Source: JAAXHH01 sp965248395 (GTDB lineage Bacteria; JAAXHH01). From it: DNA of 64,000 nucleotides. Location: the NCBI GenBank assembly GCA_965248395.1, contig OZ252103.1:2356001-2420000 (forward strand), given 5' to 3'. Below are positions 1 through 8,585 of this stretch, piece after piece (positions within the stretch are counted from its first letter, which is position 1; the number at the start of each line of letters is the position of its first letter). Both the position numbers and the translations under genes were made by a program. The notes below the pieces were generated by a model that was not told where the DNA came from, searched no databases, and worked only from the letters and a program-made list of their open reading frames with translations.

Positions 1-353
1 TGGGCCGTGACGGCAACGCCTTCTACCTGGGCCGTAATTTTCCTTCGGGCCTGGCCATAGCCGGTGAATCCATGGCCTCGGTGGATCTCGTGTCGGCCCA
101 TCTCATGGGATTCGAACCCGCAAACCTGGTGTACCTCCAGGTAGGGATCGAAAGGGGACTGTGTCCTCCATCGATCGACGAGGTGAACGTGCATCTCGTC
201 AGGGAGGGTGAAGTGGCCGGATTGACCGATCCCAATCGGTTCAAGGCCGATCCTCCCTTCGAAGTCTACCGGGATATCCCCGCGGACTACGCCAAAAAAG
301 ATCTCTTCGACGAGTACGATCCGAACGCCGAGGACTTTCAGTTAACAGCCTGA
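1..353 (+). CDS. DUF362 family protein, C-terminal fragment
   Basis: Only the last ~116 codons are in the window; the reading frame is open from base 3 and the start lies upstream. The visible tail has a Gly-Glu-Ser-Met-Ala segment, then VDLVSAHLMGF and an ANLVYLQ..IERGL stretch. This fits my memory of the C-terminal half of DUF362 proteins, which pair this domain with Fe-S binding in some members and have no settled function. The stop is 46 bases before the best start of the indoleamine dioxygenase gene, so the two may be co-transcribed. The family call rests on pattern memory of a fragment. Confidence 0.5.
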   Translation, partial: GRDGNAFYLGRNFPSGLAIAGESMASVDLVSAHLMGFEPANLVYLQVGIERGLCPPSIDEVNVHLVREGEVAGLTDPNRFKADPPFEVYRDIPADYAKKDLFDEYDPNAEDFQLTA

Positions 354-399
354 CGAAGTGATCGGAACGATAAACGGGACGAATCCCGGAGTGTCTCCC

Positions 400-1584
400 A
401 TGACACAGGAAAGGACCGATCCGCTCTTTTCCGCTTTGATGTCTCCCTCGACGCGCGATCTTACCCACGGTTTTCTTCCTTCTGAAGACCCGCTCACCCG
501 CCTGCCCGATCCCTTCGAGGACTGGGAACAGACCGGCGACGTGCTTCCCAAGCTGGCGCTGTCGCGGCATATACGTCCCGTCGTGGAGGACCTGCCCCCT
601 TTCCCGGTGGATAGACTGAATACCCTCGCCGAGCACGAACGGGCCATGAGCCTGCTATCCTTCCTGGCCAACATGTACGTCTTCGCCCCCGATCATCCCG
701 TCGCCACGGCAATCCCGCGCAACCTGGCCCAGGCTTGGCACGGCGTGGCCTGCCGCCTGGGCCGTCTGCCCATGCTGACCTATGCGTCCCAGGTCATGTA
801 CAACTGGCGCAGGTTCGACCGGTACGGTCCCGTCGAAGTCGGGAATCTCCACATGATTCTGAATTTCCTGGGCGGCATGGATGAAGAATGGTTCGTCACC
901 ATCCACGTGCATATCGAGGCCGTGGCGGGCCGCGCACTCTCTATGCTGATCCCCGGGCAGGAAGCGGTGTCGCGGGGGGAGGCCGAGACGGTTGTGCGCT
1001 GCCTGGACGCGGTGGCCGGGACCCTCCATCAAATGTGCGCGGTCCTGGAGCGGATGACCGAGCGCTGCGATCCGAATACGTACTACTACCGCGTCAGACC
1101 CTACATGTTCGGGTGGAAGAACAATCCCGAACTGCCCGACGGCATGGTGTATTCGGGCGTGGAAGCCTATGGCGGCCGGCCCCAGCAGTTCCGCGGCGAA
1201 ACAGGGGCCCAGAGCGCGGTCATTTACACCGTGGACGGGTTTCTCGGGATCGAGCACGGCTATGATGAAATGCGGGCGTACCTGATGGAAATGCGGGACT
1301 ACATGCCCGTGCAGGACCGCCATTTCATCGAAGAAGTGGAAAGAGGATCTTCCGCCCGGGAGTTTGCGCTGGAACGCAGGAACGACCTGCCAGGGGTAAG
1401 AAAAGCATACAACGCCGCCGTGGAAGCGCTGTACGAATTCCGGCGACTGCATATCGAGTACGCGGCGATGTACGTGCTCAAGCCGGGACAGCGGGAAAAC
1501 AAGGGTCATGTCGGTACGGGGGGCACGCCCTTCACGGTATATTTGAAAAAGCACATCGACGAGACCCTGGCTCACCGCATTTAG
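400..1584 (+). CDS. Indoleamine 2,3-dioxygenase family haem protein
   Basis: A 394-residue protein of the IDO family, haem enzymes that open the indole ring of tryptophan with O2 to give N-formylkynurenine. The N-terminal part has the RHIRP and LPPFPVDRL segments typical of the family. Near the C-terminus are the likely proximal haem ligand His351 (RLHIEYAAMYV) and the GTGGTPF loop at residues 372-378, positions very close to those of human IDO1 (His346, GTGGT 378-382). A GTG at 358 would add 14 residues but has no SD; the ATG at 400 has GGAG about 9 bases upstream. No other kynurenine-pathway gene is beside it, so the substrate is inferred from family only. Confidence 0.88.
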   Translation: MTQERTDPLFSALMSPSTRDLTHGFLPSEDPLTRLPDPFEDWEQTGDVLPKLALSRHIRPVVEDLPPFPVDRLNTLAEHERAMSLLSFLANMYVFAPDHPVATAIPRNLAQAWHGVACRLGRLPMLTYASQVMYNWRRFDRYGPVEVGNLHMILNFLGGMDEEWFVTIHVHIEAVAGRALSMLIPGQEAVSRGEAETVVRCLDAVAGTLHQMCAVLERMTERCDPNTYYYRVRPYMFGWKNNPELPDGMVYSGVEAYGGRPQQFRGETGAQSAVIYTVDGFLGIEHGYDEMRAYLMEMRDYMPVQDRHFIEEVERGSSAREFALERRNDLPGVRKAYNAAVEALYEFRRLHIEYAAMYVLKPGQRENKGHVGTGGTPFTVYLKKHIDETLAHRI

Positions 1585-1671
1585 CTGCCGTACAGCCAAA
1601 TCAGTTGCCCTCCCGGCTCGCCCGTGTTAAATTAGAATACCGGTAAAGGCTATATCCACAAGGGCTTAACA

Positions 1672-2928
1672 ATGGCGCGCCAGTTCAACATACCCAGTTA
1701 CTACAAGAGCGAGATCACGTCCCGGATCAAGAAGGGCAGGCAGCTGGTCGATCCCAAGAAGAAAGACCTTGCGCCAACAGTGCTGGACTTCGACAGCGTC
1801 CGGTTCATTTTCGCGAGACATTTCGGGTTCTGTTTCGGCGTGGAAAACGCGATCGAAATCGTGTACAAGACGCTTGAAGAAAACCCGGACAAGCGGATAT
1901 ACCTGCTCAGCGAGATGATCCACAATCCGATTGTCAATACCGACCTGCAATCCAGGGGCATCCGGTTCATTCACACCACCCTGGGCGAGCAGCTCATATC
2001 CTGGGATGAACTGACCTCCGACGACTTGGTCGTCGTGCCCGCATTCGGTACCACGGTTGAGATCAAGGAGATGCTGACCCGCCGGGGCATCGACTTCTGC
2101 ACCTACGATACGACCTGCCCCTTCGTAGAGAAGGTCTGGACCCGGGGAGGTCAGATCGGCCAGCAGGGATTCACGGTGGTCATTCACGGGAAACCCCTCC
2201 ACGAGGAAACGCGTGCGACATTTTCCCACAGTGTCCAGCAGGCCCCTACCGTCGTGGTACGGGACCGCGAAGAAACCCATATCCTCGCCGATATCATCAT
2301 GGGCAGGCAGCGCAGGGATCGATTTTTCGAGGTTTTTGGCAAAAACTGCTCGGCGGGATTCAACCCGAAAATCCACCTGGATCGCGTCGGCGTGATCAAT
2401 CAGACCACCATGCTCGCCAGCGAGACCCACGAGATCGCCCGGCTCATCAAGGATGCGCTGGAAGATCGTTACGGAACAGAGAACATAGCCGACCATTTCG
2501 CGGACACCTCGGATACCCTGTGCTACGCCAGCAACGAAAACCAGAACGCCACCTATGCCATGATAGCCAGGGGTGCGGACCTCGCCCTGGTCGTCGGTGG
2601 GTACAATTCGTCCAATACTTCCCACCTGGCCGAGCTTTGCGAGGAAACGATCAGCACCTACTTTATCAACAGCAGCGAAGACATTCTGTGTGAAAGCCGG
2701 ATCCAGCACTTCGACCTGGGCTCCAAGTCAGTGGTGCAAACCAGCGGCTGGCTGCCTGCCAGCCATCCCGTGGACATCATCCTGACCTGCGGCGCCTCCT
2801 GTCCCGACATTATGCTGGACGACGTGCTGCTTCGCATTCTTTCTTTCTTCCCCGGTGCGCCGAAGGTATCCGAAGTCCTTTCCGATTACGAGAATGCCGT
2901 CCTGCATCCGGTGGTTTCCGCATCGTGA
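1672..2928 (+). CDS. ispH: 4-hydroxy-3-methylbut-2-enyl diphosphate reductase
   Basis: IspH carries out the last step of the MEP isoprenoid pathway, reducing HMBPP to IPP and DMAPP with a [4Fe-4S] cluster. The three cluster cysteines are visible: Cys54 (GFCFGVENA), Cys149 (TYDTTCPFVEKVW) and Cys284 (DTLCYASNENQ). The NQTTMLASET segment is also conserved. At 418 residues it belongs to the long form seen in plants, cyanobacteria and Bacteroidetes-type bacteria rather than the ~315-residue E. coli type, with ~40 extra N-terminal residues. It follows the dioxygenase gene by 87 bases and precedes a TIM-barrel isomerase by 49 bases, neither functionally related. Confidence 0.94.
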   Translation: MARQFNIPSYYKSEITSRIKKGRQLVDPKKKDLAPTVLDFDSVRFIFARHFGFCFGVENAIEIVYKTLEENPDKRIYLLSEMIHNPIVNTDLQSRGIRFIHTTLGEQLISWDELTSDDLVVVPAFGTTVEIKEMLTRRGIDFCTYDTTCPFVEKVWTRGGQIGQQGFTVVIHGKPLHEETRATFSHSVQQAPTVVVRDREETHILADIIMGRQRRDRFFEVFGKNCSAGFNPKIHLDRVGVINQTTMLASETHEIARLIKDALEDRYGTENIADHFADTSDTLCYASNENQNATYAMIARGADLALVVGGYNSSNTSHLAELCEETISTYFINSSEDILCESRIQHFDLGSKSVVQTSGWLPASHPVDIILTCGASCPDIMLDDVLLRILSFFPGAPKVSEVLSDYENAVLHPVVSAS

Positions 2929-2977
2929 ACACGGCTGACCGGATGTAGACTGAACACTCCATGCCCAGGGGCGTACT

Positions 2978-3844
2978 ATGCAAATCGGTGTGAGTTCATA
3001 CAGTTATAGCAGGTTGGTGCGCAGCGGCGAGATGACGGAATTCGACGTGATCCGCAAGACGGCGGAACTCGGATTTGACGTAATCGAATTCTCATCTCTG
3101 CATCTGCCTGATGGAAAAACGCCGGTGCGTTTCGCCCCGGCCGTACGCGAGGCTTGCGGGGAGGCCGGCCTGCCCATCGTCAATTACACGGTTGGGGCGG
3201 ATTTCATCAACGGCAGCGGGGGAAATTGGAAGGACGAGGTGGAGCGCGTGAAGGAAGAGGTGCGCATCGCACACCTGCTCGGCGCACCCGGCATGCGCCA
3301 CGACGCTACCCGCGGCTTTCCAAGCGGTCATCGCGGTGGGCGTTCATTCGAGGACGCCCTGGCCGTTCTCGTTCCGGCGATTCGTGCTGTAACGGAGTTC
3401 GCGGAGGACCTGGGCATATGCACCATGGTGGAGAACCACGGACAGTTCTGCCAGGACAGCGACAGGCTGGAGAAACTGGTCAACGGTGTGAATCACGAGA
3501 ACTTCGGCATACTCATCGACATGGGCAACTTCCTGTGCGTGGATGAACCGCCGGACACCGCCGTGGGACGCCTGATCCCCTATGCCTTCCATGTCCACGC
3601 CAAGGACTTCCATATCAAGTCGGGCACGGCGCCGGACCCCGGCGAGGGCTGGTTCCGGACACGCGGTGGCAACTATCTCAAGGGCGCCATCGTGGGGCAT
3701 GGCGAAGTACCCCTGGCATCCTGCCTGGACGTCGTTTCGAGACACGGATACGATGGCGTGCTTTCCATCGAATTCGAAGGGCTCGAAAATCCCGTCGACG
3801 GCGTTCGCATTGGACTCGACAATCTCAAGCGTTACCTGGGATAG
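2978..3844 (+). CDS. Sugar phosphate isomerase/epimerase (xylose isomerase-like TIM barrel)
   Basis: A 288-residue protein of the AP-endonuclease-2/xylose-isomerase-like fold. It opens with MQIGVSSYSYSR, the usual first strand, and then carries metal-site signatures on successive strands: a Glu at VIEFSSLH, MVENHGQ (residue ~150), ILIDMGN (~173), FHVHAKDFH (~205) and SIEFEG near the end. Such enzymes isomerise or epimerise keto-sugars or act on inositol-derived compounds; the exact substrate cannot be read from sequence. It is convergent, with a 13-base gap, to a Gfo/Idh oxidoreductase, a family often paired with these isomerases in polyol and sugar catabolism. Confidence 0.8.
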   Translation: MQIGVSSYSYSRLVRSGEMTEFDVIRKTAELGFDVIEFSSLHLPDGKTPVRFAPAVREACGEAGLPIVNYTVGADFINGSGGNWKDEVERVKEEVRIAHLLGAPGMRHDATRGFPSGHRGGRSFEDALAVLVPAIRAVTEFAEDLGICTMVENHGQFCQDSDRLEKLVNGVNHENFGILIDMGNFLCVDEPPDTAVGRLIPYAFHVHAKDFHIKSGTAPDPGEGWFRTRGGNYLKGAIVGHGEVPLASCLDVVSRHGYDGVLSIEFEGLENPVDGVRIGLDNLKRYLG

Positions 3845-3857
3845 ACAGCCGTTCGCT

Positions 3858-4823
3858 TTACCCGAGATGAATGACCTGGCCCGTCTCCATAGATTCGTTC
3901 GCCGCCAGGGTGACGGCGAGGCTGTTGACCACGTCGCCGTAGGCCGACCTGATCAGTGACGGATTCCCCTCTTCGATGGCCTGCAGGAAGAGTTCGTTCT
4001 CGAGTTGGTAGGGGTTGTTCCGGCCCGGATACTTCACCGTTTCGTTCTCCCTTTCGACGACCAGGCTTCTTCCTTCGATTTTGACCGTAATTCCGCGCGC
4101 GATGACCTGCAGTCCGGTCCCATAGCCTTGCTCGGCGACACAGGAAGAGAGTATGGTGGCCACGGCGCCGCTTTCAAACGTGAGCGATACGGTGCTGGCG
4201 TCCTCCACGTCGTAGTTGGGCAGATCCTGCATCAGGCCCTTGTTCCCCGCGGCATAAACGCTCACGACGTCCCCCATGAGGTACCGCGCGCAGTCGTACA
4301 CGTGCGTGGTCTGTTCCACGATCTGTCCGCCCGATTTGGATTTCACGCGCCACCAGGGCGAGCCCGGAGTGCCCCCTATCCAGTAGCCGAGGGCCAGGGC
4401 TGGCCGTACGCCGGACAACAGTTCCCGTGCCTTTTCCGTAACGTCCAGGTACCGCCAGTTGTACCCGACGCAGGAAATGACCCCGCTTTCTTCAACGCGC
4501 GCCGCAATGTCCCGCGCAATTCCCACGTCCAGCGCCTGCGGCTTCTCGACGAAAAGGTGGAGGTTTCTCTCCAGCACGGCGGATTCGGGATCGCCGTGGG
4601 CAAAGGGAGGAAGGCAGACATACACGGCATCCAACTGCTCCCTGTCCAACATTTCACGGTAGTCGGCGTACGCGCGTCCGCCGCAACGGTCCGCGGCTGC
4701 CTGGGCCCGCTCGATCATCAGATCAGAAAACGCCACGAGTTCAGCCCGCTCGATATGGGGCAAAAGACCCAGGTGCATGCCGGCGATTCCACCCGTTCCT
4801 ATGAAACCTATACGAACGCCCAT
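3858..4823 (-). CDS. Gfo/Idh/MocA family NAD(P)-dependent oxidoreductase
   Basis: A 321-residue dehydrogenase. The N-terminus IGFIGTGGIAGMH is the Rossmann dinucleotide loop, followed by the family EKPQALD motif (EKP with the catalytic-region Lys, residue ~95) and the C-terminal alpha/beta domain. Members oxidise or reduce sugars, inositols and related polyols. An upstream ATG (4886) would add 21 residues unlike the family; the ATG at 4823 has GGAGG 8 bases upstream and begins just before the Rossmann strand, so I use it. It lies 76 bases downstream of the SpoIIE-type phosphatase gene on the same strand and may be read through from that operon. Confidence 0.87.
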   Translation of the reverse strand: MGVRIGFIGTGGIAGMHLGLLPHIERAELVAFSDLMIERAQAAADRCGGRAYADYREMLDREQLDAVYVCLPPFAHGDPESAVLERNLHLFVEKPQALDVGIARDIAARVEESGVISCVGYNWRYLDVTEKARELLSGVRPALALGYWIGGTPGSPWWRVKSKSGGQIVEQTTHVYDCARYLMGDVVSVYAAGNKGLMQDLPNYDVEDASTVSLTFESGAVATILSSCVAEQGYGTGLQVIARGITVKIEGRSLVVERENETVKYPGRNNPYQLENELFLQAIEEGNPSLIRSAYGDVVNSLAVTLAANESMETGQVIHLG

Positions 4824-4899
4824 TCGCAGTCCTCCAAATGACGCCATGTGTGAATCGTTCGATGGCCGGGCATTCCATCCACCCATTCATCCAGAATTG

Positions 4900-6654
4900 C
4901 TAGTGCTCCCGCTTGACGATAATCATCGTCGTATCGTCGTCCTGGCGTCCGTTACCCACGAAGGCGCGCCACACATCGATCAAATGATCCCGTATTTCCT
5001 CGACCGGACAGGAATGACAGTCCTTGATGGCTTGCTCAAGCCGGTCTATGCCGAATATCTCGTCACTGTCGTTGGACTTCTCGATGAGGCCGTCCGTATA
5101 CAAGACCACGACATCGCCTTCGTCCAGGTACACCCGGCCGTCGTCGAAACTCGCGTCCTCGAACGAACCCACGATCAGCCCTCCGGTGTAAAGGTTTACG
5201 GTCTCACCGGACTTTCGGCACAGCAGCGGAGGCGGATGGCCGGCGTTGCAATACACAAAGGTATTTTCCTGCAAGTTCGCGATACCGTAGAACAGAGTCG
5301 CGAATCGATCGGCCGACGTGACTTCGTACAACACTTCATTGACGTGGCCGATCACGTAACTCGGCAGGTAGACGTAGTAATTGGCGTATTCGTGAAAGGA
5401 CGTGTAAAGCGAGGCCATGGTCAACGCCGCGGGTATGCCCTTGCCGACCACGTCTCCCACGGCTACGCCCAACTGCTTGTCGGAAAAGGGGATGAAATCG
5501 TAGAAGTCTCCCCCGACCTCCCTGCTCGGTTCGCTGAACACGGCCAGGGACATACCGGGTACATCGGGCAAGGCCCGTGGCAACAGGGCCCGCTGAATCT
5601 CTCCGGCGACTTCCAGCTCCCGATCCAGCAATCGGCTTCGACGGGCGTCGTCGAAGAGCCGGGCATTTTGTATGGCGATACTCGCCTGGGAGGCAAAGGC
5701 TTCGAGCAGGGACTGGCTCTCCTCGTTGTAGGCATTGACCCGGTCGTTTTCTATGTTGAAGACCCCGATGACCTGGTCGCCGGAAAGCAAGGGCACGGCC
5801 ATTTCGGATTTCGTCCCGTGACGGTGCTGTACGTACCGGTCGTCCCTGGATACATCGGGCACGATGATCGCCTTTCCTGTTTCGGCCGCGGAACCGCTTA
5901 TGCCTTCGCCCATCTTGAGGTTGATCGTATCCAGATCAGGCGAATACCCCCGGATGGTGCGTTCCACCACCGCGTCCCGGTCTTCATCCAACAGGAAGAT
6001 GGCTGCCGCGTTATAGGGAACCACGGTTTGCAGGGCGTCGATGATCAGGTTCAACACCTCGTTCAGGTCCAGCGAACTGCTGATCTGCTTGCCGACCTCG
6101 TACAATGCGGTCCGATGCAGCATTTCCTGCCTGGCCAGCTTGAAATGCAAAAGACGGGTGACCGCGTACCCGGCGTGGCGCGCCAGGGATATGGTCACTT
6201 CCAGCCTTTCGGCGTCGAATTCGGCTTGGTCAGACGCCATGGTCGCGAGCATGACGCTGTGAAACCGGTCATCGATCTGGAGGTGAAACAGCACGGCATG
6301 GCCGGTATTAGCTTCCTGGCCGGCCATGGTGCTCACAGGCCAATCCATCTGGCTTATGTCGTCAATCAACCGCGTGCTCGGCTGGAGCCGCAGCCAGGCC
6401 AGCAATGCGCCGGCATTTCGGGACGCAACGGGTTGGGTAAAACCACAGTTTGACGTTTCGAAGACGATTCGGCTCGTGACGCAGTCCACCATGAAAAAAC
6501 GGCACACTTCGGCGCCTGACAGCTCCATGGTGATTTCTTCAATGGCGGCGGACAGGTCGGCTTCTCCCGAAGCAGCCGTCATGCGGGTCAAACCATCGAC
6601 GACCCTGTGCCACAGGATGTCCGAGCGTGCTTCGACTAAAGACGATTCTAGCAT
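4900..6654 (-). CDS. GAF-domain PP2C (SpoIIE/RsbU-type) serine phosphatase
   Basis: A 584-residue cytoplasmic signalling phosphatase. Residues ~20-170 look like a divergent GAF domain, ~185-340 a second clearer GAF domain (SSSLDLNEVLNLI, later SEMAVPLL and SIAIQNARLFDD), and ~355-580 the SpoIIE-type PP2C domain. Metal-binding and catalytic motifs are present: EVGGDFYDF, GDVVGKGIPAAL, LYTDGLIE and QDDDTTMII. Such proteins dephosphorylate STAS-domain antagonists in partner-switching systems when the GAF domains sense a ligand. It is the last member of the rluD-lspA operon (27-base gap) with no STAS or RsbW gene beside it; the candidates in this window are 33 kb away. No strong SD precedes the ATG, so the start is moderately certain. 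Confidence 0.88.
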   Translation of the reverse strand: MLESSLVEARSDILWHRVVDGLTRMTAASGEADLSAAIEEITMELSGAEVCRFFMVDCVTSRIVFETSNCGFTQPVASRNAGALLAWLRLQPSTRLIDDISQMDWPVSTMAGQEANTGHAVLFHLQIDDRFHSVMLATMASDQAEFDAERLEVTISLARHAGYAVTRLLHFKLARQEMLHRTALYEVGKQISSSLDLNEVLNLIIDALQTVVPYNAAAIFLLDEDRDAVVERTIRGYSPDLDTINLKMGEGISGSAAETGKAIIVPDVSRDDRYVQHRHGTKSEMAVPLLSGDQVIGVFNIENDRVNAYNEESQSLLEAFASQASIAIQNARLFDDARRSRLLDRELEVAGEIQRALLPRALPDVPGMSLAVFSEPSREVGGDFYDFIPFSDKQLGVAVGDVVGKGIPAALTMASLYTSFHEYANYYVYLPSYVIGHVNEVLYEVTSADRFATLFYGIANLQENTFVYCNAGHPPPLLCRKSGETVNLYTGGLIVGSFEDASFDDGRVYLDEGDVVVLYTDGLIEKSNDSDEIFGIDRLEQAIKDCHSCPVEEIRDHLIDVWRAFVGNGRQDDDTTMIIVKREH

Positions 6655-6681
6655 GATATTGTATAGACCGTGTATCCTGCG

Positions 6682-7734
6682 TTAGAAGGCGGTTTCCGGA
6701 TCGGTTCCACTTTTTCGGACGGGAAGTGCCGACCGAACCGAGCTGTCTGACAGTAAGGCGATTGCCTGTTGCATATCATCGGGCACGGATGCTCTGAACG
6801 TGAGAGTCCGTCCCGAGTAGGGATGGATAAACTCAAGGTTGGATGCATGCAGCGCCTGCCGACGCAGGACATCCAGCATCATTCTCAACCCGGGACGCCG
6901 TTGGGGCGCAATTCGCGCCAGCCACTTGACCCTGCCTCCGTAAAGGGGGTCCCCGATGATGGGATGACCTATATGGGCCAGGTGTACCCTGATCTGATGG
7001 GTGCGCCCGGTTTCCAACGCCAGGGACAGCAGCGTCCCGTCCTCCATTGCGTCGCTCACCCGGAAATGGGTGACGGCCCTCCGGCCGTGACCCGCGTCGA
7101 CCACGGCCATCCGCTGCCTGTACCTTGGATGCCGCCCGATCGGGGCGTCGATCGAACCGGAGCCCTCCAGTGGACATCCCCAGACCAGGCCCGTATATCC
7201 ACGTTTGATGCGGCGCTCGGCCAGTTGGCGGGAAAGAAACGCGTGGGCGTCTTCTCGTTTCGCCACGATGATCAGCCCGGATGTTTCCTTGTCCAACCGG
7301 TGTACAATGCCCGGCCTGACTGGATCTTCGAATTGCTTCAGGTGCTCGCAGTGGTGCAGAAGCGCGTTTACCAGCGTAGACCTGGTATGACCGCAGGCTG
7401 GATGTACGACCATACCCGCCGCCTTGTTCACGACCAGGAGCGCCTCGTCTTCGTAGACAATATCCAACGGGATGGATTCCGGTTCGATATTGGAAGGAGG
7501 GGGCGCTGGCACGACAACGGTGACGATGTCGCCTTCGGACACCTTGTGGCCGCTCTTTTCGACGACAACCGTGTTTACCGAAACCGCGCCTTCCCGAATC
7601 CAACGCTGGATTCTAGATCTTGTAACGGGCAGGTCCGTTTCCGCAAGATATTGATCCAGACGCCTCCGCGACTGTTCGGAGGGCACCACGGTCTGGACGA
7701 AAGAACCCTCCCGTTCACTCGGAAGGCGCTTCAT
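6682..7734 (-). CDS. rluD: RluA-family 23S rRNA pseudouridine synthase (RluD-like)
   Basis: A 350-residue enzyme that isomerises uridines in rRNA. Residues ~20-75 form an S4 RNA-binding domain (RRRLDQYL, RSRIQRWIREGAV). The catalytic core has HRLDKETSG at 145-153 with nucleophile Asp148, and the family segment RTHQIRVHLAHIGHPI later. S4 plus core matches RluD of E. coli, which modifies helix 69, but RluA-type paralogues are hard to separate by eye. The start overlaps the lspA stop by 20 bases, the classical lspA-rluD pairing, which implies translational coupling. A ~55-residue basic tail extends past the last core motif. Confidence 0.9.
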   Translation of the reverse strand: MKRLPSEREGSFVQTVVPSEQSRRRLDQYLAETDLPVTRSRIQRWIREGAVSVNTVVVEKSGHKVSEGDIVTVVVPAPPPSNIEPESIPLDIVYEDEALLVVNKAAGMVVHPACGHTRSTLVNALLHHCEHLKQFEDPVRPGIVHRLDKETSGLIIVAKREDAHAFLSRQLAERRIKRGYTGLVWGCPLEGSGSIDAPIGRHPRYRQRMAVVDAGHGRRAVTHFRVSDAMEDGTLLSLALETGRTHQIRVHLAHIGHPIIGDPLYGGRVKWLARIAPQRRPGLRMMLDVLRRQALHASNLEFIHPYSGRTLTFRASVPDDMQQAIALLSDSSVRSALPVRKSGTDPETAF

Positions 7735-8191
7735 CTTTCATGATCCGATTTATGGCGGACAGTCGAGTGAAGAGCAGAATAATCCCGATGGTTACGGCGG
7801 AGTCCGCCACGTTGAAAACGGGCCATCGGTAAGCTCCGACACCTATATCGATGAAATCCGTCACCTCTCCGTAGAGCGCGCGATCGATCAGGTTACCGAA
7901 CGCGCCTCCCAGAATGATCATCATGGCGTACCGGCCCCATCTCTCGGGGGACGGAAGCTTGACGAGGTAGTAGATCATCACGATGCAGGCAATGATCGAC
8001 AGAAACAGATAGAGCCAGCGGCCGCCGAACGTGATTCCGAAAGCGGCGCCGGGATTTCGAATGTACGTTAGCTGGACCACATCCCCCAGGAGGGGATAGG
8101 ACAGGTGTAGCGCCATCCACTGTTGAACGGCGATCTTCGTAATCTGGTCCAGGATCAGGATACAGACGCAGACAACGATCGACTTTGCCAA
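7715..8191 (-). CDS. lspA: Lipoprotein signal peptidase II
   Basis: A 158-residue inner-membrane aspartic protease that cleaves the signal peptide of prolipoproteins after lipid attachment. Four hydrophobic segments are visible, with the first starting at residue ~4. The hallmark motifs are NPGAAFG (46-52), GNLIDR with Asp103, and FNVADS with Asp130, the two catalytic aspartates. The length is typical. It overlaps rluD downstream by 20 bases and follows the DksA-like gene by 19 bases. Likely substrates encoded nearby include the RND adaptor (22433-23545) and the lipoprotein at 13346-14479. Confidence 0.95.
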   Translation of the reverse strand: MAKSIVVCVCILILDQITKIAVQQWMALHLSYPLLGDVVQLTYIRNPGAAFGITFGGRWLYLFLSIIACIVMIYYLVKLPSPERWGRYAMMIILGGAFGNLIDRALYGEVTDFIDIGVGAYRWPVFNVADSAVTIGIILLFTRLSAINRIMKDEAPSE

Positions 8192-8210
8192 TGGGTGCTG
8201 TGCAAAGATG

Positions 8211-8585
8211 TTAGATCAGACCTCGCTCTTCCTTGGATTTGCATTCAATGCACATCCGGGCATGGGGAACGGCCTCAAGCCGGGCATTGCCGATTTCACC
8301 ATTGCATACGTAACAACTACCGTAGACGCCGTTCTTGATGCGTTCCAGGGCTTCGTCGATATGAAACAGGAACCTGCCTTCGCGCGAAGCCAGGTCGTAG
8401 GCCTGTTCCTGCTCCATGGATTCGGTGCCCTGGTCCGCCGGGTGTTCCGAAAACGGATAGCTGCCCGCAACGTCGCGGGCCGCGGAGCTAATCATCTTGT
8501 CCCCGAAATACCCCAGTTCATGCAACAGTGTTTCGCGTTTTTCGAGCAGGAGCTTTTCGAAGCGCTTCAAATCATCACCCGTCAT
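8211..8585 (-). CDS. DksA/TraR-family C4 zinc-finger protein
   Basis: A 124-residue protein with an N-terminal helical hairpin (LKRFEKLLLEKRETLLHEL) and a C-terminal C4 zinc finger made of two CxxC pairs (CYVC and CIEC) ~17 residues apart. Family members bind the RNA polymerase secondary channel (DksA) or act as small regulators. The tip residues needed for DksA activity cannot be judged by eye. A longer frame begins at 8705, but the ATG at 8585 has GGAGG 5 bases upstream and fits family length. It overlaps the 3' end of the PNP-like gene by 11 bases and precedes lspA, an order seen in many genomes. Confidence 0.87.
   Translation of the reverse strand: MTGDDLKRFEKLLLEKRETLLHELGYFGDKMISSAARDVAGSYPFSEHPADQGTESMEQEQAYDLASREGRFLFHIDEALERIKNGVYGSCYVCNGEIGNARLEAVPHARMCIECKSKEERGLI

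Noticed and set aside
655..1599. Minus-strand frame of 314 codons opposite the indoleamine dioxygenase gene
   Set aside because: His/Val/Gly-rich shadow with no family resemblance and no SD.
4777..6453. Plus-strand open frame of 558 codons opposite the SpoIIE-type phosphatase gene
   Set aside because: It lies wholly in antisense to a gene with clear motifs, has no family signature, and shows the Arg/Gly/Val-rich composition typical of antisense frames in GC-rich DNA.
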